The notes: generated from the letters alone by a model not told the origin. 64,000 nucleotides of DNA from Trissonchulus latispiculum (GCA_030248195.1 JASAND010022968.1:1-64000), one strand, 5' to 3'; shown: positions 35,449 through 46,505, numbered from the stretch's first letter. Numbers and translations: made by a program.

Positions 35449-36429
35449 TTTGACAAGACAGTACCAGATGCTTTCACAGGACGGAATGAAAATTAATAAT
35501 GTATTAACAAGTATTGGATCAGATACACAGTGTGAACCGAAAACGTTTACACATGTTTGATGCTCCTCTTTGGCAGTCACACAACTTTGGAGAAGCCAAA
35601 CGTAAAATCCAATTTTGCATTGTAACACTTTACATTCTGTAATTTTGCCGTCTACGGAACCTAGCGACTGTTACTCTTACCCAAATTTATTACGCAACAC
35701 TGAAATTTACTTAAAAATGACCCTTTTCTTGCAAACATTTGCAAGTGAGCTCACAAAATTTAATGAGCACAGCAAGCAGTGCTACAACTGGCTTATAAAA
35801 TGGCTCAAAAAGCAGGAAAACAGTTCGTCTTCTCTATGTCACGTCTTCAAAGACTGACAGTTGTCTTCAAATCTTCGGGTGTTTATAAACTATTCAACCT
35901 AATCTGCATATTAGTACGTAAGGGTGTAAAATTTTTGTACATTGCAGTCAGTTGTGCTGGCTTCCAATAACCTCGCTGCACACTCCAATGGTGTAGCGTG
36001 CAATTCAATTCTCGGCATGCAGTTGTTGCATGGCTCAACTACACCGAGCCTTGTTACGATCACAACTGTATCAAGTTTGCTGGTGTTCAAGCAGAATAGA
36101 ATTACCAATACATAAGAAACTGTGCATTTCACTGGCAAAGCAGCTGCATCGATGATTTTAATATCGATTTAGTTTAATATATTTTAATTTAATTATTTTA
36201 ATAATTTTGATATCCAAACTGTATGCTTCTGCCTCCCCCAGGCCATATGTTCCGTTAACTGTGTTCTTTTATTAGTTAACTACTGGTATAACTTTGTACC
36301 TATTTCTAAACTTAATATCGTAATTTCTGATAAAAGAATTAACCAAGCTTCTGAATATTTTCGTAAAATGTCTAAATTTTGCTGCTAATTTTGGAAAAAC
36401 TCACAATTATAGTTTTGTGGCAATCCTCG
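35449..36429. other. Divergent spacer between genes D (-) and E (+)
   Basis: Genes D and E are arranged head to head. ORFs at 35615-35857 and 35911-36138 show no motifs. No clear TATA box was seen for D. Confidence 0.5.
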
Positions 36430-36560
36430 TTAATTTACAGTTATGACATGTACAAGCCTCTTCGAAATTTTTTGTCCAAGTACAGGCCCCTCAAAAGTTT
36501 CCTGGGGCAAGACTCTCCCAGGACCCAACCCTTGGTTAATGTATGGTTAAAAGTGTGACT
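36430..36560 (-). repeat. Fragment of the repeat found at 47.25 kb
   Basis: On the minus strand it reads ACATTAACCAAGGGTTGGGT then CCTGGGAGAGTCTTGCCCC, matching the start of the repeat near 47255-47350. The rest of the element is absent. Confidence 0.55.
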
Positions 36561-37017
36561 CTTGTGGGTTTTAAACTTCGTCACCTTTATTGAAAACCCA
36601 GTTTTAATTATCAATACCTGATAAAAAGGAAAAATTGTTTGCGATGTGATCAACCTTTTCTGCGAAGTAAGCTTTCAGTCGATTCAATAAGCGTTCAAGT
36701 TGTCTACTTAATCTGCTGGCAAAGGTATACGCTTTAAACTAATTGTTGAGCAGTTACAGATAAAGCTAAGGGATAGTGTAATAATTGACATTGAATTCAC
36801 AATAATTTATAGGAGATTCCTAGGAATTCCTTAATAAGGACAATCTCTTTCTGTTTCATTTGTAAGACTCTTGACGGAAAAAGCTGAATTTTAGTTGAAT
36901 CTTTTGGAGAAAGAGTTCAAACAGTAGAAGAAATTGACTTTTTCTTAGTTCTTCATTACTCTACTGTAAAGTCGTCAGCTCAAGAAAGCGTGAACTCAAT
37001 GCAATAAACTGGGTCTT

Positions 37018-37134
37018 GTCCGGTTTGGTAGCGAAGTGGTAGAGTTCTAGACTTCAATCCATCCAACTCGTGTTCGATCCCCGCCCTGGACACTTTTCTT
37101 CACAACTTTCAGTCCTGATTTCAACCTTTCACAC
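37018..37134 (+). mobile_element. tRNA-derived SINE upstream of gene E
   Basis: The head starts GTCCGGTTTGGTAGCGAAGT and has B box GTTCGATCC. The tail is GGACACTTTTCTTCACAACT then CCTGATTTCAACCTTTC, as in the copies at 2.7 and 7.0 kb. It ends about 210 bases before the gene E TATA box. Confidence 0.7.
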
Positions 37135-37342
37135 AGCTATTCAGGAAATATTTTGAAAAACCTATTCAGTTTAGATTCTTATTTGTCTAGTCTAACCAGC
37201 GTATGTCTGGTCTTTGCGTCAGTCAAGTTGAGGGTTAGATCGCTTCAGGAATCTAAAACTCAAAAACCAATATTATCATAACTAGGTTCAGTAAAAAACT
37301 GCCTGATAACAACCGTGGCATCGCGTATGCAAACCATGTCAG

Positions 37343-37349
37343 TATAAAA
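37343..37349 (+). promoter_or_regulatory. TATA box of gene E
   Basis: TATAAAA sits 34 bases before the first coding ATG (37383). That leaves room for a start site about 25-30 bases downstream and a very short leader. Spacing and a genuine signal peptide right after support it. Confidence 0.6.
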
Positions 37350-37382
37350 GCAGTTTTGCTTGCCTTTAGAGGTTAGGCGAAG

Positions 37383-37591
37383 ATGGATTTTTGGAAATGC
37401 GCCAGCATTCTATGTGTCTTGTTTGCAAACGCGTTTGGTCGGTCGGTTGGAAATGAAACATTTTCTCAAATTTTGGATCAACATTTTCTCCAACTCCAAA
37501 CTCTCAAGACCTGCTCAACTCCCTTGCTGTTGGAGATTATGAATCAGTCGCCTATTGAGCTACTGCTGGTCTATGGAAAAAAGTATAGCAG
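37383..37591 (+). CDS. Gene E exon 1, signal peptide
   Basis: The ATG opens a clear signal peptide (M-D-F-W-K-C-A-S-I-L-C-V-L-F-A-N-A-F-G). Then come about 48 residues with H-F-L-Q-L and a single cysteine. The exon must end in phase 2. Two donors satisfy this: GTACAC after 37591 (used here) and GTATAG after 37582. It is related to exon 1 of D and the 51.1 kb exon of F. Confidence 0.75.
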
Positions 37592-37972
37592 GTACACAAT
37601 TACTGTAAATCAGAGTGGAACGAGTTGACTTGAACTCAATCCTTTTAGAGTAAAGGCAAGAAAAGACCAGCTCGGGTGGAGTTAAAACGAGCTAAATTTA
37701 ACTCTAAATTTAAATTTTAACTCCAATCTATACTAAGCTTTCCTGAACAGGCCCTAAGATGAGTATTGTTCTCTATGTTTGATGTAGATCTAACTTTATG
37801 GTATAGAATATTTTTAGAGATAAAGTTCACCTTGGCAAACTAGCGACATTTTCTGTCAGATATGTGATAGTATGTGATAAACCAGAGATTTCCTACCTGA
37901 GACTGTGCGCTGGGCTGGAGTGCAAAACTGCGTCGGAAATAACATGGTATGTCTGATACTGTGCAGTAATAA

Positions 37973-38021
37973 TAGTAATAATAATATAATATAATATAAT
38001 ATAATAATAATAATGATAATA

Positions 38022-38070
<49 letters not shown>
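37973..38070. repeat. (TAA)n microsatellite in gene E intron 1
   Basis: About 98 bases of TAA/TAATA repeats. The tyrosine- or leucine-only ORFs on the minus strand here are artefacts of it. Confidence 0.95.
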
Positions 38071-38072
<2 letters not shown>

Positions 38073-38424
38073 CATAATAGCAAACCTTTCTAATTGAGAA
38101 GATATTGGAAATTTCGTATACTGTTCGTCCTGCTAGCACAATCAGGGAGTGGTGATCTTTTGCTAGGATTGAAAGTAATATACTGTGCATCATATTGGAA
38201 TATTCTAATTTTGCTCACCGCTACCCACTGTAGAGTAGAAAATCCATATCTGCAGCATAGAAGGTTTTAAATCAGTACAATTTAGTGAAAAACTTCCCGG
38301 ACAATACGAAGTAGACAGCTTTGAACTTTTGGTCTAAAAAGTGCATATTGCGTATATTACCGATTGCACAAAGTATACATGTAAAGTGCGTAAAGGTGAA
38401 AATTTGTGTATTGAATCCGTGGCA

Positions 38425-38540
38425 ACGTCCCATGAACCTTGCTGACTGGTGGGGTGTCCTAGACCTCCAAATATCCGTGGTTCGATCCCCACCTGGCCTG
38501 TTTTTTGCATTTTTAATCCCAATTTCTTACAGAACAGTTT
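38425..38540 (+). mobile_element. SINE-like fragment in gene E intron 1
   Basis: A B box (GGTTCGATCCC) and a tail like the other SINEs (TTTTTGCATTTTTAATCCCAAT) are present. The head is degenerate. Confidence 0.45.
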
Positions 38541-38658
38541 GTCTTCTTTTTAACCTTCACTGCTGCATTTCTAGGATAATTTTAAGACAATAACATGTCC
38601 GCATGTGAGTGGGCTATGTATGTGTATGTCATGCAGCTTCATATAAGTTTAACCTTAG

Positions 38659-38906
38659 GTTGTCTCAAAGTGCTGGTCAAAGCAAAGAATTATCAATTGC
38701 AACTGCCATCAATGGTCGTTTCATTTGGTCACGTGGAGGCAAAGTTGAAAATAGGACTGTGAGAAAGCTTTGTGTCAACAACCTGTGTACTTATGCCTCG
38801 TCTTTGGGCTCAGCTCAAATTTCAATAGCGTTCGTTGAACTGGCTTCAAACTGTAGTGCTGGAAATCAAACGAAATCTGACGCGGAAGGAGTTGCCTATT
38901 TCAGTG
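38659..38906 (+). CDS. Gene E exon 2, L-C-x3-[LM]-C module
   Basis: The acceptor is aaccttag and the donor GTAATT; 248 bases, starting in phase 2 and ending in phase 1. Contains R-F-I-W, then L-C-V-N-N-L-C, then A-S-N-C-S-A. The pattern aligns with exon 2 of D and F (W, 13 residues, L-C). The module is small and not recognised; it looks like a beta-rich fold with N-glycosylation sites. Confidence 0.78.
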
Positions 38907-39433
38907 GTAATTGCTAAAAATCTTAACTTAATGTAGCGAGTGTCCACATCTAGCACACATATGACTGCTTTTCAACGGGTCTTCTTTAGGCATGTGTAGC
39001 AGGTGGAACTGAGGAACCGAAACGTTTCGGATTTTTGCCCAAAAATCGCAGAAATACAGATTTCAAGGGGTGGGGATAACCGACCTTCGGGGGAGAGGTG
39101 GATAAAGTCCATAAGCAAGAGGCAAGCACAATGTTCGTGTTAGAAAAATTTTTCTTCAACTTCAATATTGACAACCCTCTCTGGACAGTATGAACAACGA
39201 AGTGACAAAATGTTCTAATAACGCGAATTTATGCTTAAATTCAAAATATACACGTCAGTTGGAGCTTTATGTCACATATTGTAGCTCCCAGAAAATATGG
39301 CACTACAAAAGTGTCCAAAAATGTACAATTGTCTTCATCAAATTTTGCCCGAACATATCTCCAGACTTTTTTATTAGTCAATCGTTAAGTCCCTAAATTA
39401 CTATGACCGCTATTTTGCTTGAATTTATCTCAG

Positions 39434-39691
39434 GTCAGTTTGGACTTTTAGACAGTGAAATCAGTCAAACAGCAAGCTGCTACGATCAAGACAGTGAATG
39501 CTGGAAAACGCAGGAGTCCTGTTCAAGATCCCAAGTGAGTGCTGTGATTGGACGACGCCTGCAGGATCACAACCTGCCTTGCGTCGGCAAGAATATCTGC
39601 CCAAATGATGGTAAAGTAGGTCTTCTTTGCAGCGATTGGACTGAAAGGGAGCATCTCAAGGAGAAATGCGGAAGACGTCGCAAACATAAAC
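39434..39691 (+). CDS. Gene E exon 3, first C-[YF]-[ND]-x4-C-W module
   Basis: The acceptor is tttatctcag and the donor GTAAGG; 258 bases between phase-1 introns. Motif C-Y-D-Q-D-S-E-C-W, third cysteine after K-T-Q-E-S, C-x5-C further on, basic end (R-R-R-K-H-K). Confidence 0.88.
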
Positions 39692-39780
39692 GTAAGGATT
39701 CAGAATTTGTTGAGTATAACTGTACTGAGTTGGATTGTTTCATATGTAGATTAAGTTATAGCAGGCGGAGGGAGTATTAT

Positions 39781-40452
39781 CAAGAGTGTATAATAGTAAG
39801 AGTGTGACACTCTTACACTAGCATGTACAAATCATGCTAGGTATGCTCGGTGCGTTAACTCGGGACCCTCCCCCCCCCCCGGAACTTCCGGGGGGGGGGT
39901 CCCACTTTGCACTATCTACACGCTTTCATATATTAAGCGTGTGTCTGCTCGCTGATTGACCCATTAGCCTAAGGCGTACAGTAGGCATTTTATTAGTAAT
40001 TTTTAATTAATTAATAAAAAACTTTAATTAGGTTAATGCAATTAAAAAACTTACTCGACAACTTTGTAGTACTTTTTCTGCTCTTTTCAGTGATATAAAA
40101 ATTGTTGCATAATACAAAAATTCGAACGAATGTAATCTGCAACAATTTTTATATCACTGAAAAGAGCAGAAAAAATACAACAAAGTTGTCGAGTTAGTTT
40201 TTTAATTGCATTAACCTAATTAAAGTTATTATTAATTAATTAAAAATTACTAATAAAATGCCTACTGTACGCCTTAGGCTAATGGGCCAATCAGCGAGCA
40301 GACACATACTTATATGAAAGCGTGTAGATAGTGCAAAGTGGGACCCCCCCGGAAGTTCCGGGGGGGGTCCCGAGTTAACGCACCGAGCATACCTAGCATG
40401 ATTTGTTCATGCTAGTGTAAGAGTGTCACACTCTTACTATTATACACTCTTG
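39781..40452. mobile_element. 672 bp near-perfect palindromic MITE in gene E intron 3
   Basis: The ends are CAAGAGTGTATAATAGTAAG and its inverse. The arms of about 330 bases are nearly identical inverted copies. Each arm holds a nested GGGACC...GGAACTTCC...GGTCCC hairpin with long C and G runs. The 7-base target duplication GTATTAT flanks it (39774-39780, 40453-40459). The ends relate it to the MITE in B and D. Confidence 0.9.
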
Positions 40453-40907
40453 GTATTATCAGACTAAGGCCTGTCGAGAGATAACAATTACCAAACTACT
40501 CATTCTATTTGTAGACAAGAAATCCTCCTCCTTCCACTGATAATTTATCTATGAAAGATTAATACTCTTGCAGCGCTTTCGAGACATCCAGAAAACAATT
40601 TAGCTTTCTACGTTTTTGGTCAGACTTTACTTCCACTACATTGTTATAACTGGCAGCACTTAACATCTGTGTCATTGTAAACGACGCTACTGAAAACACT
40701 TTACTGCAGACATATACCAACACTAACATACAAGTTAAAACAAATACAAAGTATATTAGGAAGAATAGTTCATTGAAATAAGGATAGGAGTCCCTTTGGA
40801 GGCTTGTCAGAGACTACATAACAGTTGCAGTTGTTGTATCCTCTGCGTTGAGTTTTAACCTATATGCTATTAGCTGACCTATCCGTAAATGTTCTACGAA
40901 AGCAGAG

Positions 40908-41058
40908 AGGTGCTGTAGTGACATTCGTTTCAGTTTTCCATTCATCTCAGTTTTTTTCGTTCTTTCAATTGTATTGACTCAATACAATACAATACAATTG
41001 AAAGAACGAAAAAAACTGAGATGAATGGAAAACTGAAACGAATGTCACTACAGCACCT
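40908..41058. repeat. Perfect 69 bp inverted repeat with 13 bp spacer
   Basis: The arms 40908-40976 and 40990-41058 are exact reverse complements as far as I can read, from AGGTGCTGTAGTGACATTCG inward to a spacer of AATAC words. It lies in gene E intron 3, about 260 bases before the MACPF exon. A very recent snap-back duplication or an assembly artefact are both possible. Confidence 0.9.
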
Positions 41059-41322
41059 CCGACCCGAAAAATTCCAAGTCTGAGAGTTCGCTTAGCCTAT
41101 TTAGAGAATTTATGAAAACTGTTGGAAACGAACGTGTTTGAGAATATGGCTAACATATTTTAGTTTACGCGGAAGAACTACTAATACACACATTGTTAGC
41201 AATACCAACTTCAATGAAACTGCTCCATAAGCTCCGTTGGATAATAATTTCCTAGAATTGACAACCCTCGGAGTACTGTCACTTCTCTTCTTCCGAGAAT
41301 TTGTTCAGGTTTCTGTGTTTAG

Positions 41323-43214
41323 GTTCAACTGACGATTCGCTGGTTGTGCATTCATTCCACTTCCCTCCGTTTCCTAATCTGGCAAAGTCCATGCAGGGAT
41401 ACGACATATACCGGGGAGATCCGTACAGTCTTTCCGGTTACGATCCTGGCTGGCGACAGCAGATTTTTTCACCCTACCAGTACGACCCCGTCTCGGACGG
41501 ATACACACTGAGCCACGGTGTCAGCGCCTCGTTTGAGCTGCAGTGCAGCGGCCGAATGCATATGAAGATCTACAGAACCCTGCAGGAATACAAAACGGAC
41601 ATTAACGACATATCCGCGTCAGAGCTCAACTATGACCTTGCATCGAAGGCCGATCTATCCAAAGAGTTTCCCATGGACCTCCCGAAGGATGAAACAACCT
41701 CGGCCGCTCCCACGACAAAACCAGCGGCAACTTCGAGGCCCCGGGCAGCGGCAACTTCGAGAACCCGGGCAGCGGCAACTTCGAGGCCCCGGGCAGCGGC
41801 AACTTCGAGACCCCGGGCAGCGGCAACTTCGAGGCCCCGGGCAGCGGCAACTTCGAGGCCCCGGGCAGCGGCAACTTCGAGGCCCCGGGCAGCGGCAACT
41901 TCGAGACCCCGGGCAGCGGCAACTTCGAGACCCCGGGCAGCGGCAACCCGAGGCCCCGGGCAGCGGCAACTTCGAGGCCCCGGGCAGCGGCAACTTCGAG
42001 ACCCCGGGCAGCGGCAACTTCGAGGCCCCGGGCAGCGGCAACTTCGAGACCCCGGGCAGCGGCAACTTCGAGGCCCCGGGCAGCGGCAACTTCGAGGCCC
42101 CGGGCAGCGGCAACTTCGAGGCCCCGGGCGTCTGGAAAAACGAAGCCGCCTACTGCTAGGCCCACTGCAGCCGGACAAAGGAAAGCTTCCCCTCGGGCAA
42201 CAAAACGTGTCCAGGCCACTACACGCTCTCCTGCCAAAACACCAGCGAAGAAAACGAAAGCTAAACCAGCAAAAAATAGAAAGGTGAAACAGTCAAAGGA
42301 GGCACAGCGCAAAAAGAGAGCCAAGAAGAGAAACCAGCGGAACAAGAAAAACCGCAAAAATCATTGGATATGGAAGGGTGAAGCCACAAAAAAGGGAAAA
42401 GTGAGTGCCACCGACAAAGTTGGTATTGCTGGCGGGGTATTTGATGAAAACTCAAATCAGAACAAAAGGGTCATCTTTACTGAGCGCAAGTCAACCCTGG
42501 GGTCAGTAAGGGCAGATTGTGATGTGTACAAAGTCGAGCTGAGCACCACATTTCTGCCGCCCTTTAGAAAGGGATTTGTTGACAGTGTTGTACATCTTTT
42601 CCGGGACACAGAAAAGCTTGACTTTGACCGAAACTTCAAAGACTTCATAAAAGACTTCGGTACACATTACAGCAGCAAGACGATCTTGGGTGCCCGGTTG
42701 ACCTTTCTTCGGGAGTACAGTCAAAATCTAACCAACGAACTGACCGTTACAGACCTAAAGGGACATCTAATAGAGGCTGGCCGCTTAGGTATTGGGATTG
42801 CTGACGTATCTGGATCTGCCACAAATAAATCCACAAATAGAACCCATGTGGGACGGGAGAAAAAAGTAGGAGTGGAAAAGGAATCCTTGATATCCGTTGG
42901 CTCTGTTCCAAAACGAGGCCTATTCGAATGGACCAGCCAGTCCTTTAGCAATCCAGCTCCGATCAGAATGAAGTTTGAACCAATTTTCAATATTCTTACA
43001 GTTGACAACATTCTATCCTTCGATCCAAACATTAACGTTACCGCCTTGAAAAGAAAGCTGTTATGGTTTGCCGAACTGTACAATCGTTATCTGGACGTTT
43101 TTGACCTAAAACTTCCTGAAATACGCAAAGCTTGTGGCTACAATGATAACTGTAAACTGGGAGAGACATGTGTCGACGGTAGCCAAGATATGGAATATCA
43201 GTGTGTTTCCAAGG
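41323..43214 (+). pseudogene. Gene E exon 4: MACPF plus EGF-like tail, with a one-base frameshift
   Basis: The acceptor is ctgtgtttag and the donor GTAAGC. The start has S-M-Q-G-Y-D-I-Y-R-G-D-P and D-P-G-W. A long insertion follows: about 17 units of a 24-base minisatellite read as A-A-T-S-R-P-R-A, then a Lys/Arg-rich stretch. After it come D-C-D-V-Y-K-V-E-L, the MACPF signature F-G-T-H-Y-S, P-A-P-I-R-M, and an EGF-like tail (C-G-Y-N-D-N-C). The exon is 1892 bases, one short of a multiple of three, whereas every paralogous exon is a multiple of three. One repeat unit (about 41943-41965) is 23 bases long, so upstream and downstream parts are in different frames. This is a null allele, a recent pseudogene, or a sequence error. 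Confidence 0.85.
41724..42130 (+). repeat. 24 bp coding minisatellite
   Basis: About 17 units of GGCAACTTCGAGGCCCCGGG plus CAGC. Variation is limited to GAGG/GAGA and one unit with AACCCGAGG in place of AACTTCGAGG. It is strongly GC-rich against AT-rich surroundings. Eight codons per unit keep the frame when whole units are gained or lost. Confidence 0.95.
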
Positions 43215-43249
43215 GTAAGCTAATTCGACATTGATCTTAAAGCGTCAGA

Positions 43250-43660
43250 TTACAGTGCTGTGACGGCCGAGTTGTTAAGGTGTTCGACTTCGGATCCGAT
43301 AGTCCGAGGTTCGAATCCCCGCTGCCACAAAGCTTTCACAAATCCCCTTGAGCAAGTGACTAAGCACATATCGGTTCGCCGTGAGCTCTAGCCAACCCAA
43401 CTATCCATCCTTATTTGGTCGGTAAATTGGTACCACTATAGTGGCAAGGTAATAAGAGTCCAAGTAGGGCTTAAAGCTTTGAAGGTCCGCCCCCCCCCCC
43501 CCTTCCACGGATGTAGTCATCATTTGAGGTGACACTCCTGGCTCTACGGCTGTGTATCCGGGGAAAAGCACCGGCACCCCTTGTCCCTGAAGCAGGGATG
43601 GAGATTCTCCAGGGGTCACCTTTACCTTATACCTTTTGCAATGTTGCAATGGATTCTAGC
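43250..43660 (+). mobile_element. tRNA-Ser/Leu-like SINE in gene E intron 4
   Basis: It begins GTGACGGCCGAGTTGTTAAG and has a variable-arm-like insertion and B box GGTTCGAATCCCC, like a class II tRNA. A body with a C-run follows, ending near ACCTTTTGCAATGTTGCAAT. Acceptor pairing is imperfect, so a SINE is preferred over a tRNA gene. Confidence 0.55.
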
Positions 43661-43766
43661 CTAACCAAACAAGCATCACTGCTACAATTGTAACATGTAA
43701 GAAGTCGGACTTTCAAACACATTTAATTGTTGACATTTCTACTACAGGTTTTCTGCTTCTGTATAG

Positions 43767-44123
43767 GTCAAGACTTTGACATCTGCTACAACAAAAAAGA
43801 CAACTGCTGGGAATCTGGGAATCCCATTTGCCAAACGGACGAAGCCGCAATATACCACACCAAGGTCAAGGACCAATACGGCCGACTGTGTCAGTTTGGA
43901 CACATCTGTGGATATCCCAACACTTCCACAGTCTACTCACCTCCTAGCTTGTTCTCAATCTTTGAAAGGGTTAATGCGCTTGATGCGTACCTGTTGGGAG
44001 ATCCATTCGGCCTTTTCGCCGGCGCAGATGTTGACGTTCCTACCTGTGAGCTTCAGCCCATGCATAAAGGTCGTAGCGTTGTTCGTTCAGAATGCTATGT
44101 ATCGTGTGGTGTCATATTCATCA
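43767..44123 (+). CDS. Gene E exon 5, second C-[YF]-[ND]-x4-C-W module
   Basis: The acceptor is cttctgtatag and the donor GTAAGT; 357 bases between phase-1 introns. Contains C-Y-N-K-K-D-N-C-W and D-Q-Y-G-R-L-C-Q-F-G-H-I-C-G-Y, aligned with B, D and F. Intact. Confidence 0.88.
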
Positions 44124-44163
44124 GTAAGTTTCAGCTTCTAAGCTACTTACAACTACAAAAACG

Positions 44164-44405
44164 TAAGTAGCTAGTCGAAACGCGGGTACGCTCACTCGCT
44201 CTATGTTTATGTGCTTAGGCTCGAAAACACAAGAAGTGCGTGCGCGAATTTTGTGCCTGCTTTGAACTGTATAGATCACCTACATAATTCTTTGAAGTGG
44301 TGGGTCTAATTTGCTGGGGGTGGGCCGTTAGCGAATAGAGCATAGTTTTTGCTCTGATACATAGCATAGAGCTTGCCTTGTGGCATAATCTTGGAGCACT
44401 AAGCA
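44164..44405. mobile_element. Truncated CAAGAGT-family MITE in gene E intron 5
   Basis: The right half matches 4920-5167 of the gene B element (TACGCTCACTCGC, GCTCGAAAACACAA, then an end AGCACTCTTG). The left half is missing. A second relic of the same end lies near 45115-45176 (CATGTACTCTTGGTATTAC). Confidence 0.55.
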
Positions 44406-44688
44406 CTCTTGGTGAAAGTAAGGTCTAACTTTCGGTGTCAGAGATGCAGACGATGTTTGATATCATATTACATAAAATATACGAAGTGATACTATCAGCT
44501 TTAAAAATATCACAGTATTTACAATAGAGTGAATACTGGAATCTTGCCTGCTGAATACTAAAATAATACTGGAATCATAACTGCTGAAGACTACAACATT
44601 CATTCGCAAAATTCAAGTTTATCTGATGTTTTCAAGCAAGGCATTTTAATAATTATTCGATCTGTTTCATGCCGTTGTTCTATTTTAG

Positions 44689-44870
44689 AAGCAAAATGCT
44701 ACAACTCTGGCAATAAATGTTGGTACCGAGCTAGCCAGTTTAAAAACGATCCTGACGGCAGTATTAGGCGAGAGTGTTTGAAATACCTAACTAATGTCAA
44801 AAGAAGAAATGATATTAAGGAGATGCAAAAGTTGAAGAAACAAGGAGTCGTTATTGATAGATACTGTTAG
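44689..44870 (+). CDS. Gene E exon 6, terminal C-Y-N-x4-C-W module
   Basis: The acceptor is gttctattttag. Two bases plus 59 codons lead to TAG (44868-44870). Motif C-Y-N-S-G-N-K-C-W, ending R-Y-C-stop as in A and D. Confidence 0.87.
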
Positions 44871-46465
44871 CTATATATATTTATATATAGAAAGGATGTT
44901 CTTCTTGCAAGGCATAGAATATGCACAATACGGTAAATGATAAATGGACACTAAAATTGGACGTATTTGGTTTAGAAAACATGAATGAATAAGTCAATCA
45001 GTTGTCGTAATACTTCAAAACATAGTATGGTTTTGCACATGCAAATACGTAGATACAAAACATACAGTTTTCGTCGACTCAGTTCATTTAAGCTATTCAC
45101 AGATAGCATGGTAACAGAGAACCTGCCAGCTGTCACAATCTTACCTACCATGTACTCTTGGTATTACACACAAGCCACACTCTTAGTTATCTGTTTGCGG
45201 ATATCGTAATCATCATCGTCGAATTAGGTGGCCGATCAGGATTCACTCATACAATCGGGGTATGGGACCCTTGCTTCACCTCATCAGCCATGTCTAGTAC
45301 GACTCTCGCTATGTTGCCTCAACGCAGTGCACACAGTGGGGTGCTGGAGGAAACCCATCTCGGCCTTTCGGCGCCGGGCTACCTAAGATCTACTGCTCAT
45401 GCGCGTGGCAGAGGTTGTTTATAGTTGTTTTGGCGCTCAAAGTTTCTTGTTTAGATCAGGGGTGGGGGTCCTGAAGCAAGCCACGGGAAGTCTAATGAAT
45501 TGAAAGTACTTGACTCATTTGCTCCCACACCCTTCGTAGGGGTAGGGTAGGTAGGTAGTCATGTTGCAAAAGTACTGGTTGATCCCAGGATTTGGGGCAC
45601 TTTTCCACACAGGAGAAGTCTTGCGAACGCTTGACAATAAGTGGATTAAGGTTTTTTTAGAATGCACTGACTCCAGCATAACAGCACACGAAAACAAAGC
45701 AACTTAATTATTACTAGGGTGAAAATCAAACCTCGGACTTTTTAATCCTAAGTCTGACGAGTTAGCCGTTTGGTTACCCTTTCTCTGTGGACATCATCTG
45801 CACGGTAACGACTTACCCGCCTGAAACTGAGCACACAGTGCACAATTGTGCATGGTCCGTAGCTCTCTATTTATGTATCGGGGTCCACAACCCTTCGACT
45901 CTGTTAGTCCATTAATTCTCTGCTTTGAGTTTCAAAACGCCAGAGTAGCTGGCCAAATTATGCTGTTTACTGGGAACACTCATGTGCGCTGGGTCAGCTA
46001 TTATAGAGCCAGCTATCAAATAAACATAGAGCAAGTATAACATTGATAACAACTATTGCATTAAATAAATGGATTAACGCGTTCGCAACAATTCCGATAC
46101 TGGATGATTTCCCCTCAAACAAAACGATTAATTTACTGTGACTTATCTAATTTTCAAGAAATTGGCTTAGGGCGGAGCTTCTGTTTGGTTATGTGTTGAC
46201 TTCATATTAAGCTAATGATATTAGAATATGTCTTCTGCACCAACAAATTCTTTGCTAATGTGCAGGAGTGCAGGAGATGGAGGTGCAAGTGTGACCTATT
46301 AGTGTTTGAGCAGAAAAGCTTATGCAATAACACGAAGTTACTGCCATAGACAAGGAACTACCAAATATACGGGATTCCTGAGACTTCAACCCGGAATTGA
46401 AGCATACAAACTCCGCATATCAAACCCCCGTATTCCTGAAACCGGCTTTCTCCTGTTTATGGGCA
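44871..46465. other. No gene seen downstream of gene E
   Basis: AT-rich with repeat relics. The ORFs at 45158-45424 and 46306-46590 have no domain and no paralogue. Confidence 0.5.
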
Positions 46466-46468
46466 GAC

Positions 46469-46505
46469 ACAGAGTTGGAAGTGGGTCGCGGGTACCCGCG
46501 GGTCA
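46469..46505. mobile_element. Solo end of the GTACCCGCGGG hAT MITE family
   Basis: ACAGAGTTGGAAGTGGGTCG then CGCGGGTACCCGCGGG matches the left end of the hAT-type element at 56385. The rest is absent. Confidence 0.5.

Noticed and set aside
37840..38193. Tyrosine/isoleucine-rich and leucine-only ORFs
   Set aside because: They are translations of the (TAA)n microsatellite.
41632..42159. Long ORFs in other frames and on the minus strand across the 24 bp repeat
   Set aside because: A 24-base repeat keeps several frames open. Only the frame giving A-A-T-S-R-P-R-A joins MACPF sequence on each side.
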